A DNA stretch of 64,000 nucleotides, from the NCBI GenBank assembly GCA_963662965.1, contig OY759970.1, positions 3,472,001 to 3,536,000 of the forward strand, given 5' to 3'. Positions 1-7,814 of the stretch are shown piece by piece. The notes below the pieces were generated by a model, which was not told the origin of the DNA, made no database searches, and worked only from the letters and a program-made list of their open reading frames with translations. Position numbers and translations under genes: made by a program. How positions within the stretch are numbered: position 1 is the stretch's first letter; each line of letters opens with the position of its first letter. Origin of the DNA: DTWD01 sp963662965 (GTDB lineage: Bacteria > Acidobacteriota > Vicinamibacteria > Vicinamibacterales > UBA8438).

Positions 1-2
1 GG

Positions 3-563
3 GACCCATTACCGGTTGGCTACCGCGCATCGGCATGGATGCTGGACCTTCATGACAATCTGCTGGGTGGTCGAACGGGGCGAAGAATAAACGGCGTTGG
101 AGCGTTCTTCTTCATCGTGATGTTTGCCACGGGAGCCGTCATCTGGTGGCCAGGCATTCGAAGTTGGCGACGGAGTCTGACGCTCGACCTGAGGGCAAGT
201 TGGCGGCGACTGAACTGGAGCCTGCACAGTACGTTCGGCTTCTGGTTCATGCCGTTCGTCCTGATCTGGGGCGTGTCAGGCGTCTACCTCTCCTTTCCGG
301 AAATGTTTCAGGCGGTCGTCGACTACTTCGAGCCGTTTGACCCATCCGATCCCGCCGATCGAATAGGTGACCGCGTTCTCTATTGGCTCGCCTACCTGCA
401 CTTTGGCCGCCTGGGCGGCCGAGGGATCCCTGGCTGTGGTCGAGGCCTCTGCAACGAGACCACCAAGGCTGTCTGGGCCATCGTCGGATTGGTTCCGCCG
501 GCGCTGCTCGTAACCGGAGTGGTGATGTGGTGGAATCGGGTGCTACATCGAGCACCGGAGTGA
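3..563 (+). CDS. PepSY-associated membrane protein, C-terminal part (cut by window edge)
   Basis: The frame is open from base 3, so the gene begins left of the window; the ATG at 39 is only an internal Met. Three hydrophobic segments are visible after the DLHDNLL motif: one ending at IWWPGIRSWRR, one around FWFMPFVLIWGVSGVYLS, and a last one before MWWNRVL. The YWLAYLHFGRLGG stretch between the last two is typical of PepSY-TM proteins (inner-membrane proteins often tied to siderophore or iron metabolism). The family assignment rests on these motifs; the substrate cannot be told. No gene follows directly for about 270 bases. Confidence 0.75.
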   Translation, partial: DPLPVGYRASAWMLDLHDNLLGGRTGRRINGVGAFFFIVMFATGAVIWWPGIRSWRRSLTLDLRASWRRLNWSLHSTFGFWFMPFVLIWGVSGVYLSFPEMFQAVVDYFEPFDPSDPADRIGDRVLYWLAYLHFGRLGGRGIPGCGRGLCNETTKAVWAIVGLVPPALLVTGVVMWWNRVLHRAPE

Positions 564-700
564 CCCCTAACCCCCGTCCCCGTTGCCCCGCCATCCTTAA
601 CCAACCTTTTGTTTGCACGGTATCAAACGCTCGTTACAACTCCGGACAACTCCCCCTTCCCTCGTCCCCCCATAACCCCTAACTCCTAACCCCCAAGGTC

Positions 701-763
701 TAAGTACAAGGACAAGTACTAACTAAAACTATAAGTACAAGTACAAGCTCAAGGACAAGCTCC
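701..763. repeat. Short imperfect repeats of an AAGTACAAG unit
   Basis: The 267-base gap between the PepSY gene and rtcB holds no gene. It contains C-rich runs (ACCCCTAAC, CATAACCCCTAACTCC) followed by iterated AAGTACAAG / AAGGACAAG units. This looks like low-complexity sequence; I see no clear promoter motif at consensus spacing, and no function is assigned. Confidence 0.55.
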
Positions 764-830
764 TGGAGGCTGCGTCGTGATGGCCGACTGGTTACTTGCC
801 CCGACGACGGGCGCATAATAGGACGCCACA

Positions 831-2034
831 ATGCCATCAGTGACGTTCGGTCCTACCGACGATCGGTCGGTTCAGCAGCTGGAACGGTGCCGTGTCGCCA
901 GCGGTGAAGATGCCCCAAGCGTTCTCTGCGCCGATCATCATCCTGGCTATTCCATGCCCATCGGCGGGGTGTTGGCGCTCAAGGAGAAAGTTATGCCCGC
1001 AGGCGTGGGCTATGACATCGCGTGCGGGAACTGTGCAGCTCGTACGTCAGTCAAAGCCGATGACCTCGACACGTCTCAGGTGATGGACGAGATCCGCATT
1101 GTGCTTTCGTTCGGCGTGGGTCGAAAAAACAACGAGCCGGTCGATCATCCCGTGCTCGACAGCATCGCGCACGCTCATGTGAAAGAGCAGGCGTCGATGG
1201 TGCAGCTCGCTCGCGACCAACTCGGGACGATTGGGAGCGGGAACCACTACGTCGACCTCTTTCGCGATGAGTCTGGCTATCTGTGGGGTGCATTTTGGAT
1301 CACGCGGGTTCGGCCACAAGACCTGCACGGGGTTTCTGGCGCTGGCGGCTGGGAAGGCATGGGGTGATCGCGTCGGTGACAGCGGCATGGATAGCGTCCC
1401 GCTGTTTCTCGACCTCGACACACCCAGTGGGCAGGACTATCTCACCGCGATGGATCTGGCGGGGGAGTATGCCTATGCGGGTCGGGAATGGGTCGTCGAT
1501 CGCGTACTGAAGATGCTCGGCACGCACTCGGTTGAGCGTGTTCACAATCACCACAACTTCGCGTGGTGGGAGACGCACGGCGGGGAACGCTATCTCGTGA
1601 TCCGCAAGGGTGCGACCCCAGCGTTTCCAGGGCAGCGGGGGTTCATCGGCGGCAGTATGGGCGAGGACGCCGTGATTGTGACTGGGATGGATTCCGAGTG
1701 GTCCCGAGAGGCGCTGTACTCGACCGTGCATGGCGCAGGGCGCGTCATGTCACGCACCGAGGCAGCGGGTAAGGTGAAATGGCGGCGTGGTCCCGATGGC
1801 CGCAAGCGCCCCGAACGTGTACGGAGCGGACGGGTGGACTGGCCATCTGTGCAAGAGCGAGTCAAGTCGCAAGGGATCGAGCTGCGCGGGGGTGGGGCCG
1901 ATGAAGCGCCAGAGGTCTACAAGCGGCTGTCAGACGTGCTGGCGTATCACGAGGGGACCATTCGCATCGACCATCGACTAACGCCTATCGGGGTGGCGAT
2001 GGCTGGTGCTGAATATGACCCCTACAAGGACTGA
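831..2034 (+). pseudogene. rtcB: RtcB-family RNA ligase, frameshifted
   Basis: RtcB ligates RNA 2',3'-cyclic phosphate or 3'-phosphate ends to 5'-OH ends using GTP and Mn2+. The N-terminal half lies in one frame (GVGYDIACGNC metal site, then GTIGSGNHYVDL). The rest continues in another frame with VHFGSRGFGHKT, the VHNHHNFAWWE histidine cluster, GATPAFPGQRGFIGGSMG, and VHGAGRVMSRTEA with the predicted guanylylated His. The two frames meet near 1280-1290, where one base appears to be missing in CTGTGGGGTGCATTTTGG (homologues read LWxGVHFGSRG). Joined, the product is about 400 residues, the normal length for the short RtcB class, and all metal and nucleotide motifs are present. It is either a recent pseudogene or a single-base assembly error. 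Confidence 0.85.
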
Positions 2035-2133
2035 GCCGACGATGCAGACGACGCGACGCGGGCTTGATGCTCTGGTGAACCGGAACTCAAGAATCGTCCT
2101 CTCGACTAACAATCGAAGTTCTAGTCTCAGAAG

Positions 2134-2409
2134 ATGATTCAGAACCGAGTGCGCTGGGCGGCACGGAGAGCCGGTCTGGCACAACAGGGTGTCCACATCC
2201 TTCGCCACACCTTCTGTTCGCACTTGTCAATGCGAGGAGCCCCAGTCGCAGCGATTCAGGAACTGGCTGGCCACGCCAACCTCGGGACGACGCAGCGGTA
2301 CATGCACCTCAGCCCGGCGGCAATCGAGAGCGCGATCAAGCTCCTCGATCAGCCGGTGTCTGATCTCGTGCGGGGAGACATAGGGGAGACGGGGCAAGTG
2401 ACATGGTAA
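2134..2409 (+). pseudogene. Tyrosine recombinase/integrase C-terminal fragment
   Basis: 91 residues match only the last part of a phage-type integrase: HILRHTFCSHL (His and the second catalytic Arg), LAGHANLGTTQRYMHLSP (the box II His and the catalytic Tyr in RYMHL). The N-terminal core-binding domain and the first catalytic Arg are absent, and no coding continuation is visible upstream in 2035-2133. It ends 25 bases from the 3' end of tmRNA, a classic integration target, so it is probably the scar of a decayed island. It cannot be active alone. Confidence 0.85.
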
Positions 2410-2411
2410 GG

Positions 2412-2429
2412 CCCCTGTGTTTACAGGGG
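2412..2429. terminator. Hairpin between integrase scrap and tmRNA
   Basis: CCCCTGT at 2412-2418 pairs perfectly with ACAGGGG at 2423-2429 around a GTTT loop. It sits just beyond the tmRNA 3' end and after the integrase stop. It could end transcription from either side, but no strong T tract follows on either strand, so the role is uncertain. Confidence 0.4.
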
Positions 2430-2434
2430 GGAAA

Positions 2435-2788
2435 TGGTGGAGGCGGCGGGAGTCGAACCCGCGTCCGAAGGTACAGTCTCGAAGGACTCTACATGCGTGT
2501 CCGCCCTTGAAATGCTCGCTTCCGACGTAGAAGGGCAGCGGAAACCGCCGGAAGCTAAGCGCCGATAAATCTCATCATCGCGTGTCGGTGCCGCGCGCGA
2601 CGACCAGCCCACTGTATGACACTTATCCCCGGCCCGCGGGCACTGCCAAGGTAAGCGCGCTACCTAATTAGGCAGCGAGAGCAAGTTGCGTATCCGCACT
2701 TACAGTGTTTTCCATCGGATTAGCGAGTCGATGGTGCTCGGCATGCATCCTAAGGTCCCATTACCCCCGTCGAAGCCGTGTCGCCCCC
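2435..2788 (-). ncRNA. ssrA: tmRNA (transfer-messenger RNA)
   Basis: tmRNA rescues stalled ribosomes with SmpB and tags the nascent peptide for proteolysis. On the minus strand the RNA starts GGGGGCGACACGGCTTCGAC and ends in the tRNA-like part GGTTCGACTCCC...CCTCCACCA, with CCA encoded at 2435-2437. The ends pair as a 7-bp acceptor stem (GGGGGCG with CGCCTCC, one G-U). Length is 354 nt, normal for a one-piece tmRNA. The tag frame ends ALAA-stop. The most likely resume codon is GCG at 2697 (nt 92 of the RNA, preceded by GTAAGT), giving tag ADTQLALAA and a TAA at 2670-2668. A longer reading from GCT at 2724 is possible but less well placed. Confidence 0.95.
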
Positions 2789-2818
2789 ATTGGTGAACAC
2801 GAACGTACTGCTGCCAAA

Positions 2819-2824
2819 TATAAT
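2819..2824 (+). promoter_or_regulatory. TATAAT -10 box for the GAF/coiled-coil gene
   Basis: A perfect TATAAT lies 12 bases before the ATG at 2837, implying a very short leader (about 5-7 nt). No convincing TTGACA-like -35 is seen. The 48-base gap between tmRNA (minus) and this gene (plus) must hold both divergent promoters. Confidence 0.5.
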
Positions 2825-2836
2825 ACCTGAATACTC

Positions 2837-4207
2837 ATGGCTTTAGAGCAAGACGTTCAGAAGGCGGTCGACGCCCTGGTCGTGCGTCTGCGCGATTCGC
2901 TCGGGTCAGACGTCCGCGGCTTGGTCCACGAGTTGGTGACGCGCTCGGATGCCGAGCGACAAACGCTGATCGACGAAGCCCGGCGGACCGCCGACGCCGA
3001 GCGCACCGTCGCCGTGACCGCCGCGCGCGCCGAGACGCAGGAAAAAGCGGACGCCGACGCCGAGGCGAAGATGACGGCCGCCGTGAACGCGATGAAAGAG
3101 CAGGCAAAAGCCGCCGTCGCAAAGATCCAGCAGTCGTTGATCGCCGAGAAAGTGGCGGCGGTGACTCGAGCACGCCAGGAGGTCGCGGCCGAGCAGGCGA
3201 AGGCGATTGAAGCCGAGGTCGCAAAGGTGCGTGCCGACGCCGAGCAGGTCTTGGCGACGTCGCTGGCCGACGCCCAGGCGGCCGACCGGGATCAGATCGC
3301 GGCCGATGTGCGGGAGCGGGTGGAACAGGAGATGGCCGGTGAGCTCGCGAAGGCACGCGGAGCGTCACACAAGGGAGAGCAGGCGGCGGTGGCGCGGTTG
3401 CTCGACTCGGTGCGCCGTCTCGACGCGCAGCCGACGCTCACGGCGATCCTCGATACGTTGACCGAGTTGATCGCCTCCGAAGCGGGGCGCGTCGCGGTCT
3501 TCGTCCAGACGGACGGCGAGATGCGGGGGTGGCGGTTTGCCGGCTTCGGTCCCGACCTCGGCGATGCCCGGTCGCGCGTGCTCGACGGTGCCGACGCCGG
3601 ATTCTTGAGTCAGGCCATCGGTCAGCGACGGACGCGCACGCTGTCGGCCAACGGCGATCGCGCGGGTTCGGATCGTCCTCCGGGGTTTGCGGCGCTGCCG
3701 GCCGACCGGAGCGCGCTGGCGGTGCCGGTGTTAGTCGGTGGGGAAGTGATGGTGGTGGTCTATGCCGACGACGTGTCGGATGAGCGGCCGTCGGTTCTGT
3801 TGCAGTGGTCCGACGCGGTCGAGTTCCTGGCTCGGCACGCGGGCCGTCGACTTGAGGCGTTGACCGCCGACCGTGCTGCCGCACTGGCGCGTGGGGTGAT
3901 GCCGTCGGGTCTTGATGGTCCGGTGGAGCGGGCACCGGACGCGCCGGGCGCCTTGAGTGAAGATGAGGAAGCGGCGCGGCGCTACGCCCGGCTGCTCGTG
4001 TCCGAGATCAAGCTGTACAACGAGAACACGGTGAACGATGGGCGCGCGAAGCGCGACCTCGGCTTCCGGCTCAAGAATGAGATCGCCCGCGCGCGGTCAC
4101 TCTACGAAGAGCGCATTTCCGAGAGCGTCAGATCGCGCAGCCCGTTCTTCAAGCAGGAGCTGGTGCGCACGCTCGCGGGTGGCGATCCGAGTCTGATCGG
4201 AAACTAG
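2837..4207 (+). CDS. Coiled-coil plus GAF-like sensor protein
   Basis: 456 residues. Residues 1-190 are Ala/Glu/Lys/Arg-rich heptad-like sequence (ADAERTVAVTAARAETQEKA and on), predicted to form a long coiled coil. A GAF-like domain follows at about 195-335 (LDTLTELIASEAGRVAVFVQ ... RSALAVPVLVGGEVMVVVYADD). A conserved-looking helical tail, YARLLVSEIKLYNENTVNDG, is at about 375-440. There is no signal peptide, membrane segment or output domain, so it is probably a cytoplasmic scaffold or sensor that acts through a partner. Ligand and partner are unknown. The gene stands alone between divergent tmRNA and a convergent transglycosylase gene. The long antisense ORF opposite it is a codon-bias shadow. 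Confidence 0.75.
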   Translation: MALEQDVQKAVDALVVRLRDSLGSDVRGLVHELVTRSDAERQTLIDEARRTADAERTVAVTAARAETQEKADADAEAKMTAAVNAMKEQAKAAVAKIQQSLIAEKVAAVTRARQEVAAEQAKAIEAEVAKVRADAEQVLATSLADAQAADRDQIAADVRERVEQEMAGELAKARGASHKGEQAAVARLLDSVRRLDAQPTLTAILDTLTELIASEAGRVAVFVQTDGEMRGWRFAGFGPDLGDARSRVLDGADAGFLSQAIGQRRTRTLSANGDRAGSDRPPGFAALPADRSALAVPVLVGGEVMVVVYADDVSDERPSVLLQWSDAVEFLARHAGRRLEALTADRAAALARGVMPSGLDGPVERAPDAPGALSEDEEAARRYARLLVSEIKLYNENTVNDGRAKRDLGFRLKNEIARARSLYEERISESVRSRSPFFKQELVRTLAGGDPSLIGN

Positions 4208-4257
4208 CCGGACTTCCGCGCCCGAAGCCGCGAGCCCTGAGCCAGCGCGAATTCCGC

Positions 4258-5505
4258 CTACAGTCCGTTCATCGTCGGAATCCGCAGGCGCTGCCCAATC
4301 CGGATCATCGTGCGACGACCCATGTTGTTGGCGTTCTGGATGGCGCGGACGCTGGTACCGTAGCGACGGGCGATCGCGCCGAGCGTGTCGCCGCTCTGGA
4401 CGCCATAGGTGAGGAATGTCGGCTTCGGCGTTTCAGGCCGTACCAGCAAGACCGCACCGGGGGTGAGGGCGCTTTCCCAAAAGAGAGTGTTGTCGCGAAT
4501 GATGCGCCAGGGGGTCGAGTCGAGCTTGTCGGCGACCGACTTCAGGTCGTCGCCCGCCTGCACGGTGTAAGCCTCGTGCTTGCCTTCCCACGCCAGCGGG
4601 AGCTGCAGGAGTTGGCCGGCCGGCAGCGTCTGGAGATGCCACAAGTCGTTCTCGGTGCGGAGCTCGTCGCGGTCGATCTCGAGGACGAACGCCAGGTGCA
4701 GGTAGTTGTCGCCGAGCCGTGCCCGGTACTCGAGATATCCGTCGCCCGCCGGCGCCAGCAGGTCGGGCCGCGGCTCCGGGGGATGCGCGATGAACTGGCC
4801 GACGCGCAGCGCCCGGGTGGCGAGAAACGGATTGTGCATCCGCAGCTCCGCGACCGAGAGGCCGGTGCGTGCCGCCAGGGCCCACCAGGTATCGCCTTCA
4901 CGGATCGGTTCGAGCTCGATCGTCTCGGCGTGATGACGCACCGAGGCGTCGTGCAGCTTGAGCACGTTGCGATAGGCCCCGACGGAGAGCACGTACTGCA
5001 GCGTTTCCAGCGGCGGTCGGCCACGGCGCGCGCGGCCGGGGCCGCCGTTGTACGCCGCGACAGCGTAGTCCTCGCGCTCGAACTGGCGGACCATCTGTCC
5101 GAGGTACTTGATACCGGCCTCGATGTTGGTATCGACCCGCAGCCCGCGGAACGTCGCCGGCATCACTTGGAAGTAGCCGCCGGCGCCGGCGATCGATGTG
5201 AGATTCGGGTTGCCACCCGATTCTTGGATCAGCATCGCGCGCGCAAGGTCGAAATCGACGTCGTATTTGTCGGCGAACGTCCGGATCTCGTCCTCGATCG
5301 TCATTGCCTTGCGATACATCCCGAGGAACTGCGGGGAGAACTCGTCGAGCGGGAGGAGTGCCGTGTCGCTGCCGGGGGCAGGCGCTGCGGCGGGCTCCGC
5401 GACTGCCTCCGCTTGCGGCACGGGGGTCGTGGCAATCGTCGCCGCGACGACGACAGTGAGTCCTATCAAGCCTGAGACGCGCATCACACGGCTTGGCTTA
5501 GGCAT
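4258..5505 (-). CDS. LysM-containing lytic transglycosylase (MltD-like)
   Basis: Lytic transglycosylases cleave the MurNAc-GlcNAc bond of peptidoglycan with a 1,6-anhydro product. The 415-residue protein has an N-terminal export segment (about residues 8-35), a goose-lysozyme-type SLT domain with catalytic Glu95 in MLIQESGGNP, GAGGYFQVMP at 107-116 and AAYNGGPG at 150-157, then LysM or LysM-like modules at about 199-243, 255-301, 312-356 and 366-411 (last: YGVQSGDTLGAIARRYGTS). This order is that of MltD. No lipobox is obvious, so it is exported or anchored by its N-terminus. It faces the GAF gene convergently and has no operon partner. Confidence 0.9.
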   Translation of the reverse strand: MPKPSRVMRVSGLIGLTVVVAATIATTPVPQAEAVAEPAAAPAPGSDTALLPLDEFSPQFLGMYRKAMTIEDEIRTFADKYDVDFDLARAMLIQESGGNPNLTSIAGAGGYFQVMPATFRGLRVDTNIEAGIKYLGQMVRQFEREDYAVAAYNGGPGRARRGRPPLETLQYVLSVGAYRNVLKLHDASVRHHAETIELEPIREGDTWWALAARTGLSVAELRMHNPFLATRALRVGQFIAHPPEPRPDLLAPAGDGYLEYRARLGDNYLHLAFVLEIDRDELRTENDLWHLQTLPAGQLLQLPLAWEGKHEAYTVQAGDDLKSVADKLDSTPWRIIRDNTLFWESALTPGAVLLVRPETPKPTFLTYGVQSGDTLGAIARRYGTSVRAIQNANNMGRRTMIRIGQRLRIPTMNGL

Positions 5506-5573
5506 CTGCTGCTCCGATTAAACCACAGGCGTGCGCGAGTGGCGAGCCATCCGTCTGCACGCCGCCGACTTCT

Positions 5574-5579
5574 TATAAT
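5574..5579 (+). promoter_or_regulatory. TATAAT -10 box directly before the aminotransferase start
   Basis: TATAAT overlaps the possible ATG at 5578 and ends 7 bases before the ATG at 5587. A transcript from it would start at about 5586-5587, so the mRNA would be leaderless. No good -35 box is visible. This argues for 5587 as the real start. Confidence 0.45.
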
Positions 5580-5586
5580 GACCCGC

Positions 5587-6798
5587 ATGACGAAGCGGAC
5601 CGGCGCGCAGAGGACGCAGTCCTTCACCGAGTCGGTGATTCGCGAGATGACGCGACTCTCCGACGAGCACGGTGGGCTCAATCTGTCGCAGGGGTTCCCC
5701 GATTTCCCCGCACCGGAGGCGGTGAAGGAGGCGGCCTGCGCCGCCATCCGTGCCGACATCAACCAGTACGCCGTGACGTGGGGGGCGCCGGTCATGCGGC
5801 AGGCGGTCGCGCGGGCCTTTGCTGATCGGTACGGAGTGCCGGTTGATCCCGATACGCAGGTCACGGTGTGCTGCGGCTCGACCGAAGCGATGATGTCGAC
5901 GATGCTCGCGACGGTCGATCCCGGCGACGAAGTGGTCGTCTTCGAGCCATTTTACGAAAACTACGGCCCCGACGTGATTCTGTCGGGGGCGGTGCCACGC
6001 TACGTCACCCTCCGCGAGCCGGAGTGGACCTTTGACGCGGACGAGCTGGCGGCGGCGTTCTCGAACCGGACGAGAGCGGTCATCATCAACTCGCCGAACA
6101 ATCCGACCGGCAAGGTCTTCAGCCGCAACGAGCTGACGGCGATTGCACGGCTGTGTCAGCAGTGGGGGGCGCTGGCCGTGACCGATGAGATCTACGAGCA
6201 CATCATCTACGACCGCGCCGAGCACGTGCCGATGGCGGCCATCGACGGGATGGCCGACCGGACGATCACCATCAATAGCCTGTCGAAGACCTACAGCGTG
6301 ACCGGGTGGCGTGTCGGCTGGGCGATTGCGCCGCCGGCATTGGCCGGCGCCATCCGGAAAGTGCACGACTTTCTGACGGTCGGCGCGGCGGCTCCGCTCC
6401 AGGAGGCGGGCGCCGCCGCCCTGTCGTCACCGCCGTCCTATTACCACGAGCTGGCGGCGTCGTATCAGCGTCGGCGCGACATGTTGCTCGAGATCTTGGA
6501 GCGGCACGGCTTCGTCTGTTACCACCCGCGCGGCGCGTACTACATCATGACCGACATCGCGCACTTTGGCGCCGTCGACGACGTCGCGTTCGCGCGCCAG
6601 CTGATCACCGACCTCGGGGTGGCGTCGGTGCCCGGCAGCAGCTTCTATCACGACCCGGCGCTCGGACGCACGAAGGTTCGCTTCTGCTTCTGCAAGCGCG
6701 ATGAGACGCTGCTCGAAGCCGACCGTCGGCTGGCCAAGATCGCGGAAGTGAACTTCGGACGCGGCGTCCCTGCCGAAGCCTTGAGCCCGGAGCCTTAA
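5587..6798 (+). CDS. Class I/II PLP-dependent aminotransferase
   Basis: Fold-type I aminotransferase of the kynurenine/methionine-type branch (amino acid plus 2-oxo acid). Visible motifs are GGLNLSQGFPDFPAPE near the N-terminus, NQYAVTWGAPVMRQAVA, the INSPNNPTGKVF substrate/PLP loop, TDEIYEHIIY, and the PLP lysine in NSLSKTYSVTGWRVGWA (Lys234 from this start). A C-terminal VRFCFCK carries the carboxylate-binding Arg. Length of 403 residues is normal. Start choice: the frame is open to 5539, but a TATAAT at 5574 and the N-terminus MTKRTGAQRTQSF fit 5587; 5578 is an alternative. Exact amino-acid specificity cannot be read from sequence. Confidence 0.88.
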   Translation: MTKRTGAQRTQSFTESVIREMTRLSDEHGGLNLSQGFPDFPAPEAVKEAACAAIRADINQYAVTWGAPVMRQAVARAFADRYGVPVDPDTQVTVCCGSTEAMMSTMLATVDPGDEVVVFEPFYENYGPDVILSGAVPRYVTLREPEWTFDADELAAAFSNRTRAVIINSPNNPTGKVFSRNELTAIARLCQQWGALAVTDEIYEHIIYDRAEHVPMAAIDGMADRTITINSLSKTYSVTGWRVGWAIAPPALAGAIRKVHDFLTVGAAAPLQEAGAAALSSPPSYYHELAASYQRRRDMLLEILERHGFVCYHPRGAYYIMTDIAHFGAVDDVAFARQLITDLGVASVPGSSFYHDPALGRTKVRFCFCKRDETLLEADRRLAKIAEVNFGRGVPAEALSPEP

Positions 6799-6812
6799 GC
6801 CCTCAGACGCCG

Positions 6813-7664
6813 TCAGTATCTAAAGGTGCCCGACAGGTAGACGCCAGCCAGCTTCAGATCGGCCGTGTCGCGGTCGATCAGGTAGCTGAAGTCCATCGAC
6901 CGGTAGCCGATGTTCACGCCGAACATTCTCGAGAAGTTGACCGTCCCGTAGAGGTCGAAGTCGATGTACTGCGCGCGGTAGCCAAAAACGACGCTCTCGG
7001 GCAGCTTGAACGCGGTGAACTCCGCCGTGATCGGCGTGAAACGCGTGGGGTAGACCCGCATGATGCCGCCGAGCGCGGGAATGGGTGCCTGCGCCCGCAC
7101 GAACTCCTCCGCGACCGCGCTGGTCAGCTCGGTCTGAAGCTTCGTGTACTTGGCCTCGAGGATCAACCCGAAGTAGCCGCGATCGCGCGACACGACGTCG
7201 TATTCGTACGCGAACCGCCACGCGTCCCAGCGGAAGGTCGACGCGACGGGGACGCCGATGTCGTATGCGACCCCTTGAAAGACGATGCGCCGCTCGAGCA
7301 CGTGCTGCTGCGAGTACTGGATCGGCACGACCGACACCCGGAGCTTGTGCTTGCGTCCCGGTTTGAACGTCGCGCGAAACTCCGGATGCTGCGTCCGCGT
7401 CAGCCCGAGGTCGTCGCCGAAGTTGATGTGGGTACCGAGGATGCCGAACTGCTCACTCGAGGCGACGAGAACCGGTGTCGGATCCCAGAGCCCGCCGGTC
7501 AGCTCGATCGTGTAGTCTTCGCCCACCCCCGACCCATTCCAGAGCGACTCCTCGATCGACCAGAGGTATTCGGGCTGCTGCGCCTGCGCCGGGGCGGCGG
7601 CAAACGAAACACTGACGGTGATGGTGACGAGAGCCAGAATTATCGTGTGACTCAGACGTTCCAT
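6813..7664 (-). CDS. Predicted outer-membrane beta-barrel protein
   Basis: 283 residues starting at 7664, where GAGGTGA lies 5-6 bases upstream; the frame extends further but without sense. A signal peptide ends at APAQAQ (about residue 28). The mature part has alternating hydrophobic/aromatic strands (for example YDVVSRDRGYFGLILEAKYT, SVVFGYRAQYIDFDLYGTVN) and ends GVYLSGTFRY, with a terminal aromatic residue as in many BamA-inserted barrels. No named family is recognised. It sits alone between convergent and divergent neighbours. Confidence 0.65.
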   Translation of the reverse strand: MERLSHTIILALVTITVSVSFAAAPAQAQQPEYLWSIEESLWNGSGVGEDYTIELTGGLWDPTPVLVASSEQFGILGTHINFGDDLGLTRTQHPEFRATFKPGRKHKLRVSVVPIQYSQQHVLERRIVFQGVAYDIGVPVASTFRWDAWRFAYEYDVVSRDRGYFGLILEAKYTKLQTELTSAVAEEFVRAQAPIPALGGIMRVYPTRFTPITAEFTAFKLPESVVFGYRAQYIDFDLYGTVNFSRMFGVNIGYRSMDFSYLIDRDTADLKLAGVYLSGTFRY

Positions 7665-7814
7665 CGATTCACCTCGCGCACTGGTCAGTGCACTCTTCGT
7701 ACCAAAATGCCGTTCCGTTATCTGAGGCGTCGATCCGAGCGTGGCGACCGCGTGGCCGCCGTGGTGGTGACGGGATCGTAAGCCGAGGCACACAACTGTT
7801 ATCCTGAGAGGTTG

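Noticed and set aside
701..763. CRISPR array from the repeated AAGTACAAG units
   Set aside because: Units are under 10 bases, irregular, with no unique spacers and no cas genes in the window.
2835..3368. 177-residue minus-strand ORF opposite the coiled-coil gene
   Set aside because: Composed almost only of Arg, Pro and Ser; it mirrors the Ala/Glu codon pattern of the real gene in a GC-rich genome.
4576..5475. 299-residue plus-strand ORF opposite the LysM transglycosylase
   Set aside because: Antisense shadow of a gene with clear catalytic motifs; no start signal and no recognisable motif.
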